A DNA stretch of 14,029 nucleotides from NCBI GenBank assembly GCA_023394655.1, contig JAEXAG010000122.1:1-14029 (forward strand), read 5' to 3'. This document shows positions 1 through 5,733 of this stretch, one piece after another. Source of the stretch: Pseudomonadota bacterium (GTDB lineage: Bacteria > Pseudomonadota > Gammaproteobacteria > Xanthomonadales > Xanthomonadaceae). Below the pieces are notes generated by a model. The model was not told the origin of the DNA. It did not search any database and was given only the letters and a program-made list of their open reading frames with translations. The first letter of the stretch is position 1. Each line of letters starts with the position of its first letter. Both the position numbers and the translations under genes were made by a program.

Positions 1-1403
1 GTGTAGTACATCTGGTATTCGAGCGGATGGGTGGCCGCGCGGAACGCGGTCACTTCCTTCATCTTCAACGCGATGTAGCCGTCGATGAAGTCGTCGGTGA
101 ACACGCCGCCGGCCTTGAGGAACTCGCGGTCGCCATCCAGCGCTTCCAGCGCCTGGTCCAGCGAGTGGCAGACGGTGGGGATGTTCTTTTCCTCTTCCGG
201 CGGCAGATCGTAGAGATCCTTGTCGGACGGACCGCCCGGGTCGATCTGGTTCCGGATGCCGTCCAGGCCCGCCATCATCAGCGCGGCGAAGGTCAGGTAG
301 CCGGTGCACATCGGGTCGGGGAAGCGCATCTCCACGCGCCGCGCCTTCGGATTGGAGACGTAGGGGATGCGACAGGAGGCGGAGCGGTTGGATGCGGAGT
401 AGGCCAGCATCACCGGTGCCTCGAAGCCCGGCACCAGGCGCTTGTAGCTGTTGGTGGTGGCATTGGCGAAGGCGTTGATGGCGCGGGCGTGCTTGAAGAT
501 GCCGCCGATGTACCACAGCGCCATCTGGCTGAGGCCGCCATAGCCGTCGCCGGAGAACAGGTTCTGCCCGCCCTTGGCGAGGCTCATGTGCACGTGCATG
601 CCGCTGCCGTTGTCGCCGACGATCGGCTTGGGCATGAAGGTCGCGGTCTTGCCGTAGCGGTGGGCCACGTTCTTGACGATGTACTTCAGCGTCAGCAGGT
701 CGTCGGCCTTCTTGGTCAGGGTGTCGAAGCGCACGCCGATCTCGCACTGGCCGGCATTGGCCACTTCGTGGTGATGCACTTCCACTTCCAGCCCGACCTT
801 GGCCAGTTCCTTGCACATCTCGGCGCGGATGTCGTGCAGCGAATCCAGCGGCTGCACCGGGAAGTAGCCACCCTTCACCATCGGCCGGTAGCCGCTGTTG
901 CCGCCCGGGTAATCGGTGGCCGAGTTCCACGCCGCTTCCTCGGAATCGATGCGGAAGAAGGTGTGGCCCATGTCGTTGGCGAAGCGCACCGAATCGAAGA
1001 TGAAGAACTCCGGCTCCGGCCCGAAGAAGGCGGTGTCGGCAATCCCGCTGGCCTTCAGGTAGGCCTCTGCGCGCTTGGCGATGCCACGCGGATCACGCTC
1101 GTAGGCCTGCATGGTGGTCGGATCGAGGATGTCGCAGACCAGCACCAGCGTGGGATCGGCGGTGAACGGATCGAGGAAGGCGGTGTCCGCGTCGGGCAGC
1201 AGCACCATGTCGGAGTTCTGGATGCCGCGCCAGCCGCTGATCGAGCTGCCGTCGAACATGCGCCCGTCCTCGAACAGGGACTCGTCGACGATGGAAGCCG
1301 GGAAGGTGACGTGATGCTGCACGCCGCGCATGTCGGCGAAGCGGAGATCGACGAACTCGACCTTGTGATCCTTGATGAGTTTTTCGACGGTTTCGATGGA
1401 CAT
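1..1403 (-). CDS. glnA: Glutamine synthetase type I, 3'-truncated by window edge
   Basis: Makes glutamine from glutamate, ammonia and ATP in the cytoplasm; type I enzymes are dodecamers. About 467 residues are visible and the reading frame is still open at the edge, ending PLEYQMYY, so only one or two residues and the stop are missing compared with the usual 469. Visible landmarks are the beta-grasp N-terminus (DGSSISGW near 51-58), the metal-binding acidic pair in FGPEPEFF (E130, E132), the ATP/active-site NGSGMHVHMS block, NRSASCRIPY, and Tyr398 in DLYDLPPEE. Tyr398 is the adenylylation site of enterobacterial enzymes, so covalent control by GlnE is likely. The ATG is preceded by AGAAGGAAA, a good Shine-Dalgarno. 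The gene diverges from uppP. A sigma-54 promoter and NtrC-like sites lie upstream, so nitrogen control is inferred. Identity is near certain. Confidence 0.97.
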   Translation of the reverse strand, partial: MSIETVEKLIKDHKVEFVDLRFADMRGVQHHVTFPASIVDESLFEDGRMFDGSSISGWRGIQNSDMVLLPDADTAFLDPFTADPTLVLVCDILDPTTMQAYERDPRGIAKRAEAYLKASGIADTAFFGPEPEFFIFDSVRFANDMGHTFFRIDSEEAAWNSATDYPGGNSGYRPMVKGGYFPVQPLDSLHDIRAEMCKELAKVGLEVEVHHHEVANAGQCEIGVRFDTLTKKADDLLTLKYIVKNVAHRYGKTATFMPKPIVGDNGSGMHVHMSLAKGGQNLFSGDGYGGLSQMALWYIGGIFKHARAINAFANATTNSYKRLVPGFEAPVMLAYSASNRSASCRIPYVSNPKARRVEMRFPDPMCTGYLTFAALMMAGLDGIRNQIDPGGPSDKDLYDLPPEEEKNIPTVCHSLDQALEALDGDREFLKAGGVFTDDFIDGYIALKMKEVTAFRAATHPLEYQMYY

Positions 1404-1447
1404 GCGGGTTTCCTTCTGCGGATGGCGGGATGCCTCGCATCAATAAA

Positions 1448-1464
1448 AGCAAGGCCCGTGCCAG
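1448..1464 (-). promoter_or_regulatory. Sigma-54 promoter of glnA
   Basis: Read on the minus strand, this is CTGGCACGGGCCTTGCT followed by TTT. It matches the -24/-12 consensus YTGGCACGrNNNTTGCW at every fixed position, with the required 4-base spacing between the two elements. The invariant GC of the -12 element is at 1450-1449, so transcription should start near 1437, giving a leader of about 34 bases before the glnA ATG at 1403. RpoN-dependent glnA promoters are well established in enteric bacteria; use here is inferred from the match and its placement. Confidence 0.85.
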
Positions 1465-1514
1465 CTCGCAAGCCATTGATTTGAAAGACGAAAGGTCATC
1501 ACGAAACAGAGTTG

Positions 1515-1531
1515 TGCACCATCAAGAGACA
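1515..1531. promoter_or_regulatory. Candidate NtrC-binding site 1 (degenerate)
   Basis: The 17-base TGCACCATCAAGAGACA keeps a perfect left half (TGCACCA) of the enteric NtrC palindrome TGCACCA-N3-TGGTGCA, but has a poor right half; I count 12 of 17 matches to the strong E. coli glnA site as I remember it. It is centred about 86 bases upstream of the predicted sigma-54 start, a normal enhancer position. Confidence 0.4.
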
Positions 1532-1545
1532 CGAATCCGGCGAAT

Positions 1546-1562
1546 TTCCCCATCATGGTGCG
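1546..1562. promoter_or_regulatory. Candidate NtrC-binding site 2 (degenerate)
   Basis: TTCCCCATCATGGTGCG has an intact right half (TGGTGC) and a weaker left half of the NtrC palindrome, with about 13 of 17 matches by eye. Its centre is 31 bases from that of the neighbouring site, close to three turns of the helix, the same arrangement as the two strong NtrC sites of E. coli glnA. It is centred near -117 relative to the predicted glnA start and also lies in the leader region of uppP. Confidence 0.42.
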
Positions 1563-1563
1563 T

Positions 1564-1592
1564 TCGACAAGCGCCGCGTGAATGCGGATCAT
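1564..1592 (+). promoter_or_regulatory. Possible sigma-70 promoter for uppP
   Basis: TCGACA (1564-1569, five of six to the -35 consensus) and GATCAT (1587-1592, four of six to the -10 consensus) are separated by 17 bases. A start near 1599 would place the uppP ATG at 1639 about 40 bases downstream and would exclude the in-frame ATGs at 1582 and 1591. This is a weak match found by eye; other placements are possible. Confidence 0.25.
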
Positions 1593-1638
1593 GCGGTTCG
1601 GGCGCTTTCCGCCCTGCCCTTTCCCGGATCACCCGCCC

Positions 1639-2436
1639 ATGTCCGACCTGCTCGAAGCCCTGCTGCTGGGCATCATCGAAGGCGTCACCGAATTCCTGCC
1701 GATTTCCAGCACCGGCCACCTGCTGATCGCACAGCATTTCCTCGGCGAACAACGCTCGGATTTCTTCAACATCGTGATCCAGGCCGGCGCGATCCTCGCG
1801 ATCACGCTCGTGTTCCGGCAGCGCCTGTGGACCCTGGCTTCCGGCCTGCGCCTGCCGGAAAACCGCGATTACGCGATGAAGCTGGCGACGGCCTTCCTGG
1901 TCACCGCGGGGGTCGGCCTGCCGGTGCGGCTGATGGGCTGGGAGTTGCCGGAAACCGTCACCCCGATCGCCTGGGCGCTGGTGATCGGCGGGGTGTGGAT
2001 GATCGTCGCCGAACGGCTGGCCGAACGCCGCGGCGACATCGCCCAGGTGACCTGGCCGGTGGCGGTCCTGGTCGGCCTGGCGCAGGTGGTGGCCGGCGTG
2101 TTCCCGGGCACCTCGCGCTCCGCGGCCGCCATCTTCATCGCCATGCTGGCCGGCCTGTCGCGGCGCTCGGCGGCCACCGAATTCGTGTTCCTGGTCGGCA
2201 TCCCGACGATGTTCGCGGCCAGCGCCTATGCCTTCCTGGAGCTGTGGAAGGACGGCGCACTCGGCGGCGAAGCCTGGAGTGAAGTCGCGCTGGCATTCGT
2301 CGCCGCCACCCTCACCGGCTTCGTGGTGGTCCGCTGGCTGCTGGGCTACGTCAAGTCGCACCGCTACACCGGCTTCGCGGTGTACCGGATCCTGCTCGGG
2401 CTGGCGCTGCTGCTCTGGCTGCCGGCAACGGCCTGA
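1639..2436 (+). CDS. uppP: Undecaprenyl-diphosphate phosphatase (UppP/BacA)
   Basis: Integral inner-membrane enzyme that dephosphorylates undecaprenyl pyrophosphate, recycling the lipid carrier for peptidoglycan and other envelope polymers; overproduction gives bacitracin resistance in other species. The protein has 265 residues (E. coli about 273). Both catalytic motifs are present: GIIEGVTEFLPISSTGH at 11-27, with E14, E18, S24 and H27 matching E. coli E17, E21, S27 and H30, and FPGTSRS at 155-161 with catalytic R160. Several hydrophobic segments follow (about 84-100, 110-124, 139-155, 182-200, 216-240, 248-262). In the second motif the usual SRSG-T is SRSA-A, which I regard as a lineage variant. 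ATG 1639 was chosen because homologues begin MSDLL; ATGs at 1582 and 1591 would add non-conserved residues. No strong Shine-Dalgarno is visible. The gene converges on the PEBP gene with a 27-base gap. Confidence 0.95.
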   Translation: MSDLLEALLLGIIEGVTEFLPISSTGHLLIAQHFLGEQRSDFFNIVIQAGAILAITLVFRQRLWTLASGLRLPENRDYAMKLATAFLVTAGVGLPVRLMGWELPETVTPIAWALVIGGVWMIVAERLAERRGDIAQVTWPVAVLVGLAQVVAGVFPGTSRSAAAIFIAMLAGLSRRSAATEFVFLVGIPTMFAASAYAFLELWKDGALGGEAWSEVALAFVAATLTGFVVVRWLLGYVKSHRYTGFAVYRILLGLALLLWLPATA

Positions 2437-2463
2437 AGGCCGCCCATCGCCGGCGGCGCGGCC

Positions 2464-3078
2464 TCAGCCGCCGGTGCCGTGCAGGCTGTAGCTGCCGTGG
2501 ATGGCGGCCTCGGCCAGCACGTGGCCATGCATCGCAGCCAGCGCATCCGCGGCCGTGAATCGCTCCGGCAGAGGCAGCGTCGCCACGTCCAGCGCGAACA
2601 GGCGGAAAAAGTAGCGATGCACGCGCAGATCGTTGGGCGGCGGATAGGGGCCGTCGTAACCGTGCCAGTCGCCGCGCATGCCCGAGGTATCGCCGGCGAA
2701 CCAGCCGGTGTAGTCGTTCAGGCCTTCGCGCGCGAAGGGCAGGCCGGTGCCGGCGGCCTTGCCACCGTGGACCACGCCCGAGGACGCGGCACCCTCGGCG
2801 ATCTCCCGCACGCCGGCCGGGATGTCCACCGCGATCCAGTGCACGAAGCTGCCGCGCGGATGCTCGACCGGGATCTCCACGCCCGGCTTGCCGGCCAGCG
2901 AGGCGTCGCTCGGGGCATCGGGATCGATGCACAGGAGCGCGAAGGAGGCGGTGCCTTCGGGCACCTCCGACCACGCCAGGTGCGGGTTGCGGTTGCCGCC
3001 GAATCCATCGGCGGCGCCGAGGGCGAAACTCGCCGGGATCGGCTGGCCGGTGGCAAAGCTGTCGGTGCGGAGCTTCAT
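2464..3078 (-). CDS. YbhB/YbcL-type PEBP (Raf kinase inhibitor-like) protein
   Basis: Member of the phosphatidylethanolamine-binding protein superfamily, bacterial YbhB/YbcL branch, whose biochemical role is poorly defined; a small anionic ligand pocket is conserved. The protein has 204 residues and no signal peptide, so it is predicted to be cytoplasmic. Ligand-pocket signatures are DPDAP (52-56), FVHW (78-81), YDGPYPPP (141-148, where many homologues have Cys in place of the middle Tyr) and VHRYFFRLFALD (153-164). The loop around 98-136, rich in Gly and Asp, fits the family. The start is supported by an excellent Shine-Dalgarno, AAGGAGG at 3085-3091, six bases from the ATG. It is the last gene of the minus-strand array, 28 bases after the YheT-like gene, and converges on uppP. 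The family call is secure; the function is not. Confidence 0.9.
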   Translation of the reverse strand: MKLRTDSFATGQPIPASFALGAADGFGGNRNPHLAWSEVPEGTASFALLCIDPDAPSDASLAGKPGVEIPVEHPRGSFVHWIAVDIPAGVREIAEGAASSGVVHGGKAAGTGLPFAREGLNDYTGWFAGDTSGMRGDWHGYDGPYPPPNDLRVHRYFFRLFALDVATLPLPERFTAADALAAMHGHVLAEAAIHGSYSLHGTGG

Positions 3079-3084
3079 CGCGTT

Positions 3085-3091
3085 CCTCCTT
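3085..3091 (-). promoter_or_regulatory. Strong Shine-Dalgarno of the PEBP gene
   Basis: AAGGAGG on the minus strand lies six bases before the ATG at 3078. It falls in the 28-base gap after the YheT-like gene, so the PEBP gene can initiate independently even if it shares that transcript. Confidence 0.75.
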
Positions 3092-3106
3092 GGTGGGGCT
3101 GCCAGC

Positions 3107-4120
3107 TTAACGGGCTTCGCCGGGCATCGCCCCGAAGCGGCGCTCGACCTGCCGCTCCATCCACTGTTCGGCGTAGCCGCGCATCCGCCAATCGCTGACG
3201 AAGCCGCAATGGCCGCCGTGAAGGGCCAGTTCCACCCGAACCCGCGGATGGGTGGCGATGTCGTGGAAATCCGCCACCGGCACCACCGGGTCGTCCGCGG
3301 CCATCAGGATGTCGGCATCCACCGGCAGCGTGGCCAGCCGCTCACCGGCGATGCAATAGGCATCGAAATAGGCATCGAGGGAGCCGTATTCGGTTTCGCG
3401 GCTGACGAAATACGCGGTGAGCGCGCGCATCCGCAGGCGCAGTACCTCGTCGCTGTAATCGTGGACCTCGGGAAACAGGTCGCGCTTGCGGGCCAGCGAG
3501 CGCCGCCACTTGTGCTCGAAGTAGCGCTGGTAGACGGGCAGGCCCGATTCCATCGCGTCCATGGTGCGGGCCGGGTCGATCGCCGGGCACACCGCCGCCA
3601 CGCCGGCCAGCGGCAGGCCGGCCGCGCCCGAGCGCAGCGCCAGCCGCAGGGCGAAATTGCCGCCCAGCGACCAGCCGCCGACCATCAGCCGCGAGACGCC
3701 GAGCTGATCCACCAGCGAACGGGTGGCCGCGACCACTTCGTCGATGCGGCCGGAGTGGAAGATCTCGCGGTTGAGGTGATGGGTACCGCCGTGATCGCGG
3801 AAGTTGAGCCGGAATACCCGCCAGCCGCGTGCCAGCAGCCGCGCCGCGGCCACCCGCAGGTAACTGGATTCGCTGCTGCCTTCCCAGCCGTGCAGCAGCA
3901 GCACCAGATCATGGTCGGACGCGCCCGGCACGCTGCTCAGCACGCCCTGCAGGCGCGCGCCGTCACCGCCGTCCAGCATCAGGGTCCGGTGTTCGGCGCC
4001 GGCGGCCGCGAGCATCCGCGCCGCATGCCGGGCACGCGCCGGGCCGGAAGACAGCATCGATTGGACATGCGCATTGCGCAGCCCGCGCGGGGGACGGAAC
4101 GGGCTCTCCGCCAGGCTCAT
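3107..4120 (-). CDS. YheT-type alpha/beta hydrolase
   Basis: Alpha/beta-hydrolase of the YheT/EMB8 family, putative esterases of unknown natural substrate; 337 residues, the usual family size. The N-terminal FRPPRGLRNAHVQSM (8-22) is the hallmark of this family. The hydrolase core starts near 72 with LVLLLHGWEGSSES (oxyanion region). The nucleophile elbow is GGWSLGG (148-154, Ser151), the acid is in ADDPVVP (Asp276 or Asp277), and the catalytic histidine is in HGGHCGF (His304). A helical lid region lies about 185-255. No signal peptide or membrane span is visible, so a cytoplasmic protein is expected. The ATG at 4120 overlaps the stop of the acyltransferase gene as ATGA, indicating translational coupling. 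Pairing with a lysophosphatidate acyltransferase suggests a substrate from lipid metabolism, but that is inference. Confidence 0.92.
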   Translation of the reverse strand: MSLAESPFRPPRGLRNAHVQSMLSSGPARARHAARMLAAAGAEHRTLMLDGGDGARLQGVLSSVPGASDHDLVLLLHGWEGSSESSYLRVAAARLLARGWRVFRLNFRDHGGTHHLNREIFHSGRIDEVVAATRSLVDQLGVSRLMVGGWSLGGNFALRLALRSGAAGLPLAGVAAVCPAIDPARTMDAMESGLPVYQRYFEHKWRRSLARKRDLFPEVHDYSDEVLRLRMRALTAYFVSRETEYGSLDAYFDAYCIAGERLATLPVDADILMAADDPVVPVADFHDIATHPRVRVELALHGGHCGFVSDWRMRGYAEQWMERQVERRFGAMPGEAR

Positions 4121-4905
4121 GCGCCGGGCAGCTCCGCCGCGATCCTGGCGCGCGCGGTTTCCGCGATGGCGCGCCGCCCCGCCCATTCGGCGTCGCCGGG
4201 GCGCACCGGCGGCAGGAACACCACTTCGGCCGGGATCGCCGGATCGCCGAGCAGGCGCAGGAAGTTCTGCAGGAAGTTCTCGCGCGGCGCGAACGCCACC
4301 CGCGTCTGCGCCATGCCGCCGGCGCCGTAGCGCAGCGCCACCGGCTGCACCGGCACGCCGGTCTCCACCGCCGCGGTGAGGATGCGGGCGTGGAACGGCC
4401 CGAGCCCGTGGCCGCCCCGGGTGCCGCCTTCCGGGAAGGCGCCGACCGAATGCCCGGTGCGCAGGCGCTCGGCCATCAGCTCGATCACCCCGCCGAGCGA
4501 TTCCTGGCTGCCGCGCCGATGGAAGATCGTCTCCGCGCGCGAGGCCATCCAGCCGACCAGCGGCCAGCTTTCGATTTCCTTCTTGGCCACGAAGCCCATC
4601 ATGCGCTGGCTGTGCAGCACCACGATGTCCACCCAGCTGACATGGTTGGCCACGAACATCACCGCGCCGGGAAGCGGATCGCCGATGCCGCGCACGTCGA
4701 TGCCGAAGACCCGCATCAGCCAGCGCGACCACCAGCGGATCAGCCGGTACTCCAGGCGCATCCCGCGGATCGGAATGCGGCGGGTCGGCAGCACCAGCAG
4801 CAACAGCACCACCGGCAGCGCGACCAGCACGTGCAAGAACAGGAGCGGCACCCGCCACAGGTAGCGGAGCAGTCGGAAAAAGGAGGAATCGGCACGGGCG
4901 GACAT
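4117..4905 (-). CDS. 1-acyl-sn-glycerol-3-phosphate acyltransferase-like protein (PlsC family)
   Basis: Membrane-bound glycerolipid acyltransferase, expected to acylate lysophosphatidic acid or a related lysolipid at the inner membrane. The protein has 262 residues with a hydrophobic anchor at about 19-40. Acyltransferase motif I is NHVSWVD (His88 and Asp93, the H-X4-D pair). Motif II lies around FVAKKEIESWPLVGW (105-119) with FHRRG (128-132). Motif III is FPEGGTRGG (157-165), an EGGTR version of the usual EGTR. The hydrophobic PVQPVALRY stretch (185-193) is motif IV. Start: ATG 4905 follows a weak GGCGGG and gives a normal N-terminus; the frame is open further upstream, so a longer form cannot be excluded. 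The gene overlaps the YheT-like gene by 4 bases and follows the thioesterase by 77 bases. Xanthomonads often have several PlsC paralogues, so whether this is the essential one is unknown. Confidence 0.9.
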   Translation of the reverse strand: MSARADSSFFRLLRYLWRVPLLFLHVLVALPVVLLLLVLPTRRIPIRGMRLEYRLIRWWSRWLMRVFGIDVRGIGDPLPGAVMFVANHVSWVDIVVLHSQRMMGFVAKKEIESWPLVGWMASRAETIFHRRGSQESLGGVIELMAERLRTGHSVGAFPEGGTRGGHGLGPFHARILTAAVETGVPVQPVALRYGAGGMAQTRVAFAPRENFLQNFLRLLGDPAIPAEVVFLPPVRPGDAEWAGRRAIAETARARIAAELPGA

Positions 4906-4964
4906 GACCCGCCACGATACCCGTCGGCCGATGGCGACGCCACAGCCGCGAGGCACTCGCCCGT

Positions 4965-4981
4965 CCCGGCCGGGGGCCGGG
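4965..4981 (-). other. Perfect GC hairpin just after the thioesterase stop
   Basis: On the minus strand, CCCGGCC-CCC-GGCCGGG forms a perfect 7-base-pair all-GC stem starting two bases after the thioesterase TGA. No U-run follows, so it is not a standard intrinsic terminator. It could cause partial termination, protect the upstream mRNA from 3' exonucleases, or have no role. Confidence 0.4.
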
Positions 4982-4982
4982 T

Positions 4983-5411
4983 TCAGCGTCGGCGGATGAC
5001 CGCGAGCGTCAGGCGCGAAACGCAGGCCAGGTTGCCGGCATCGTCCTCGATGCGGATCTCCCAGACCTGGGTGCTGCGACCGACGTGCAACGCCCGCGCG
5101 GTACCGGTGACCTTGCCCTCGCGCACGCCACGCAGGTGGTTGGCATTGATCTCGATGCCGACCACGCCCTCGCCTTCTTCCACGCACATGCCGGCGGCGG
5201 TACTGCCCAGCGTTTCCGCCAATGCCGCCGAGGCACCGCCGTGCAGCAGGCCGTAGGGCTGGTGGGTGCGGGCATCCACCGGCATGGTGCCGCGCAGGTA
5301 ATCCGGCCCGATCTCGGTGAACTCGATCCCCAAGGGGCGCATCAGGGTGTTTTCGGACCAGGCATTGAGTTGTTCGAGGGTGATGTCGGCGCGGAACATG
5401 CAGGCGGCCAT
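4983..5411 (-). CDS. PaaI/YdiI-like hotdog-fold acyl-CoA thioesterase
   Basis: Single-domain hotdog thioesterase of 142 residues. It follows E. coli YdiI (MenI) closely as I remember it: ITLEQLNAW near the N-terminus, the core RTHQPYGLLHGGASAALAET (48-67) with the probable catalytic Glu66 and His57, then VVGIEINANHLRGVREGKVTG (the CoA-contact strand) and a STQVWEI strand. It hydrolyses acyl-CoA esters. MenI acts on dihydroxynaphthoyl-CoA in menaquinone synthesis, but xanthomonads are ubiquinone organisms, so a broader acyl- or aryl-CoA role is more likely. Start: ATG 5411 is used; ATG 5399 (138 residues) aligns better with YdiI length. Neither has a clear Shine-Dalgarno, so the start is uncertain. 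It lies 30 bases after the 59-residue gene and 77 before the acyltransferase, in the same direction. Confidence 0.9.
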   Translation of the reverse strand: MAACMFRADITLEQLNAWSENTLMRPLGIEFTEIGPDYLRGTMPVDARTHQPYGLLHGGASAALAETLGSTAAGMCVEEGEGVVGIEINANHLRGVREGKVTGTARALHVGRSTQVWEIRIEDDAGNLACVSRLTLAVIRRR

Positions 5412-5441
5412 GAGGGAAGCCCGGCCAGCATAGCAGCACGC

Positions 5442-5621
5442 TCAATGCACCCGGAAGCGCGAGGGCATGGCACCCGGGGCGAAGCTGCGGACCGGATCGG
5501 CATATCCGCTGCTGCGACCATAGCCGGTGCCGGGAACGCGGCGGGCAGGCGCGCGCGACACCGGGATGCTGGCAGCCGGGGCAGCGCAATGGCGAGCGGC
5601 GGGACGGGCGTTGGCGTTCAT
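5442..5621 (-). CDS. Unrecognised 59-residue Arg/Ala/Pro-rich protein
   Basis: I do not recognise this protein. It has 59 residues, starts MNANARPAARH, has one Cys (residue 10), no hydrophobic segment long enough for a membrane span or signal peptide, and many Arg, Ala, Pro and Ser. The middle carries RVPGTGYGRSSGY, and the C-terminus is short and basic (PSRFRVH). It is judged a real gene because AGAGGAG sits five bases before the ATG, the best Shine-Dalgarno of the region apart from that of the PEBP gene, and because an AT-rich promoter-like stretch with a long palindrome lies directly upstream. The composition would suit an unstructured nucleic-acid or membrane-surface binder, but that is speculation. 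In GC-rich DNA a chance frame of this length is also possible. It is the first gene before the thioesterase (30-base gap). Confidence 0.5.
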   Translation of the reverse strand: MNANARPAARHCAAPAASIPVSRAPARRVPGTGYGRSSGYADPVRSFAPGAMPSRFRVH

Positions 5622-5626
5622 GGTGA

Positions 5627-5633
5627 CTCCTCT
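5627..5633 (-). promoter_or_regulatory. Strong Shine-Dalgarno of the 59-residue gene
   Basis: AGAGGAG on the minus strand ends five bases before the ATG at 5621. It is what decides this start: the frame stays open upstream to 5750, but only here is there a ribosome-binding site. Its 5' end touches the end of the 46-base palindrome (5632-5677), and its GGAG also lies in a possible outer RNA stem. Confidence 0.7.
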
Positions 5634-5677
5634 TGTTGTGCTGGTGTGTTGGTAATGTAATACACCAAAACAACAAG
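5632..5677. promoter_or_regulatory. 46-base interrupted palindrome with GGTG-N16-CACC core; probable operator/promoter
   Basis: Outer arms CTTGTTGT (5632-5639) and ACAACAAG (5670-5677) and inner arms TGGTGT (5642-5647) and ACACCA (5662-5667) share one centre, between 5654 and 5655. Over the outer 19 positions of each arm, 16 are complementary. The inner arms contain GGTG at 5643-5646 and CACC at 5663-5666, exactly 16 bases apart. From memory, GGTG-N16-CACC is the operator of a YtrA-type GntR regulator in Xanthomonas citri. The stretch is strikingly AT-rich for this genome. On the minus strand it contains -10-like words (TATTAC, TACATT) and a weak -35-like TTGCTT, so a repressor-controlled promoter for the 59-residue gene and perhaps the genes after it is inferred. 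Confidence 0.6.
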
Positions 5678-5686
5678 CAAACGTGC

Positions 5687-5709
5687 CGGAAGTCACCCAG
5701 CGGAAGTCA
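5687..5709. repeat. Direct repeat CGGAAGTCA, two copies 14 bases apart
   Basis: CGGAAGTCA occurs at 5687-5695 and 5701-5709 (TGACTTCCG read on the minus strand), between the PLD stop and the palindrome. The copy at 5687 also supplies the 5' strand of the outer stem. It could be a tandem protein site, but the 14-base period is not a whole helical turn and chance cannot be excluded. Confidence 0.3.
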
Positions 5710-5733
5710 TGGCCTGGAAACCCGACAACCGGG

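Larger units (their letters stand above)
5622..5697 (-). repeat. Outer inverted repeat enclosing the palindrome; possible Shine-Dalgarno-hiding RNA stem
   Basis: On the minus strand GGTGACT (5697-5691) is complementary to AGTCACC (5628-5622), the bases between the Shine-Dalgarno and the ATG of the 59-residue gene. With one bulged U, two more C-G pairs extend the stem into the GG of the Shine-Dalgarno. The 3' strand continues without a break into the palindrome stem, while the 5' strand has a 10-base bulge. Such a fold exists only in transcripts that begin upstream of 5697, for example read-through from the PLD gene. Confidence 0.35.

Noticed and set aside
27..1484. Long plus-strand open frame of 485 codons opposite glnA
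   Set aside because: It is the antisense shadow of glnA. Its product is His/Val/Gly/Ala-rich with no domain, while the opposite frame gives an unmistakable glutamine synthetase.
2438..2463. GGCCGC ... GCGGCC inverted repeat between the convergent uppP and PEBP genes, as a bidirectional terminator
   Set aside because: Only six pairs with a 14-base loop and no T-run on either side; expected by chance in such GC-rich DNA.
2747..4330. Plus-strand open frame of 527 codons across the PEBP and YheT-like genes
   Set aside because: It spans two convincing minus-strand genes and their junction, and has no ribosome-binding site or recognisable domain.
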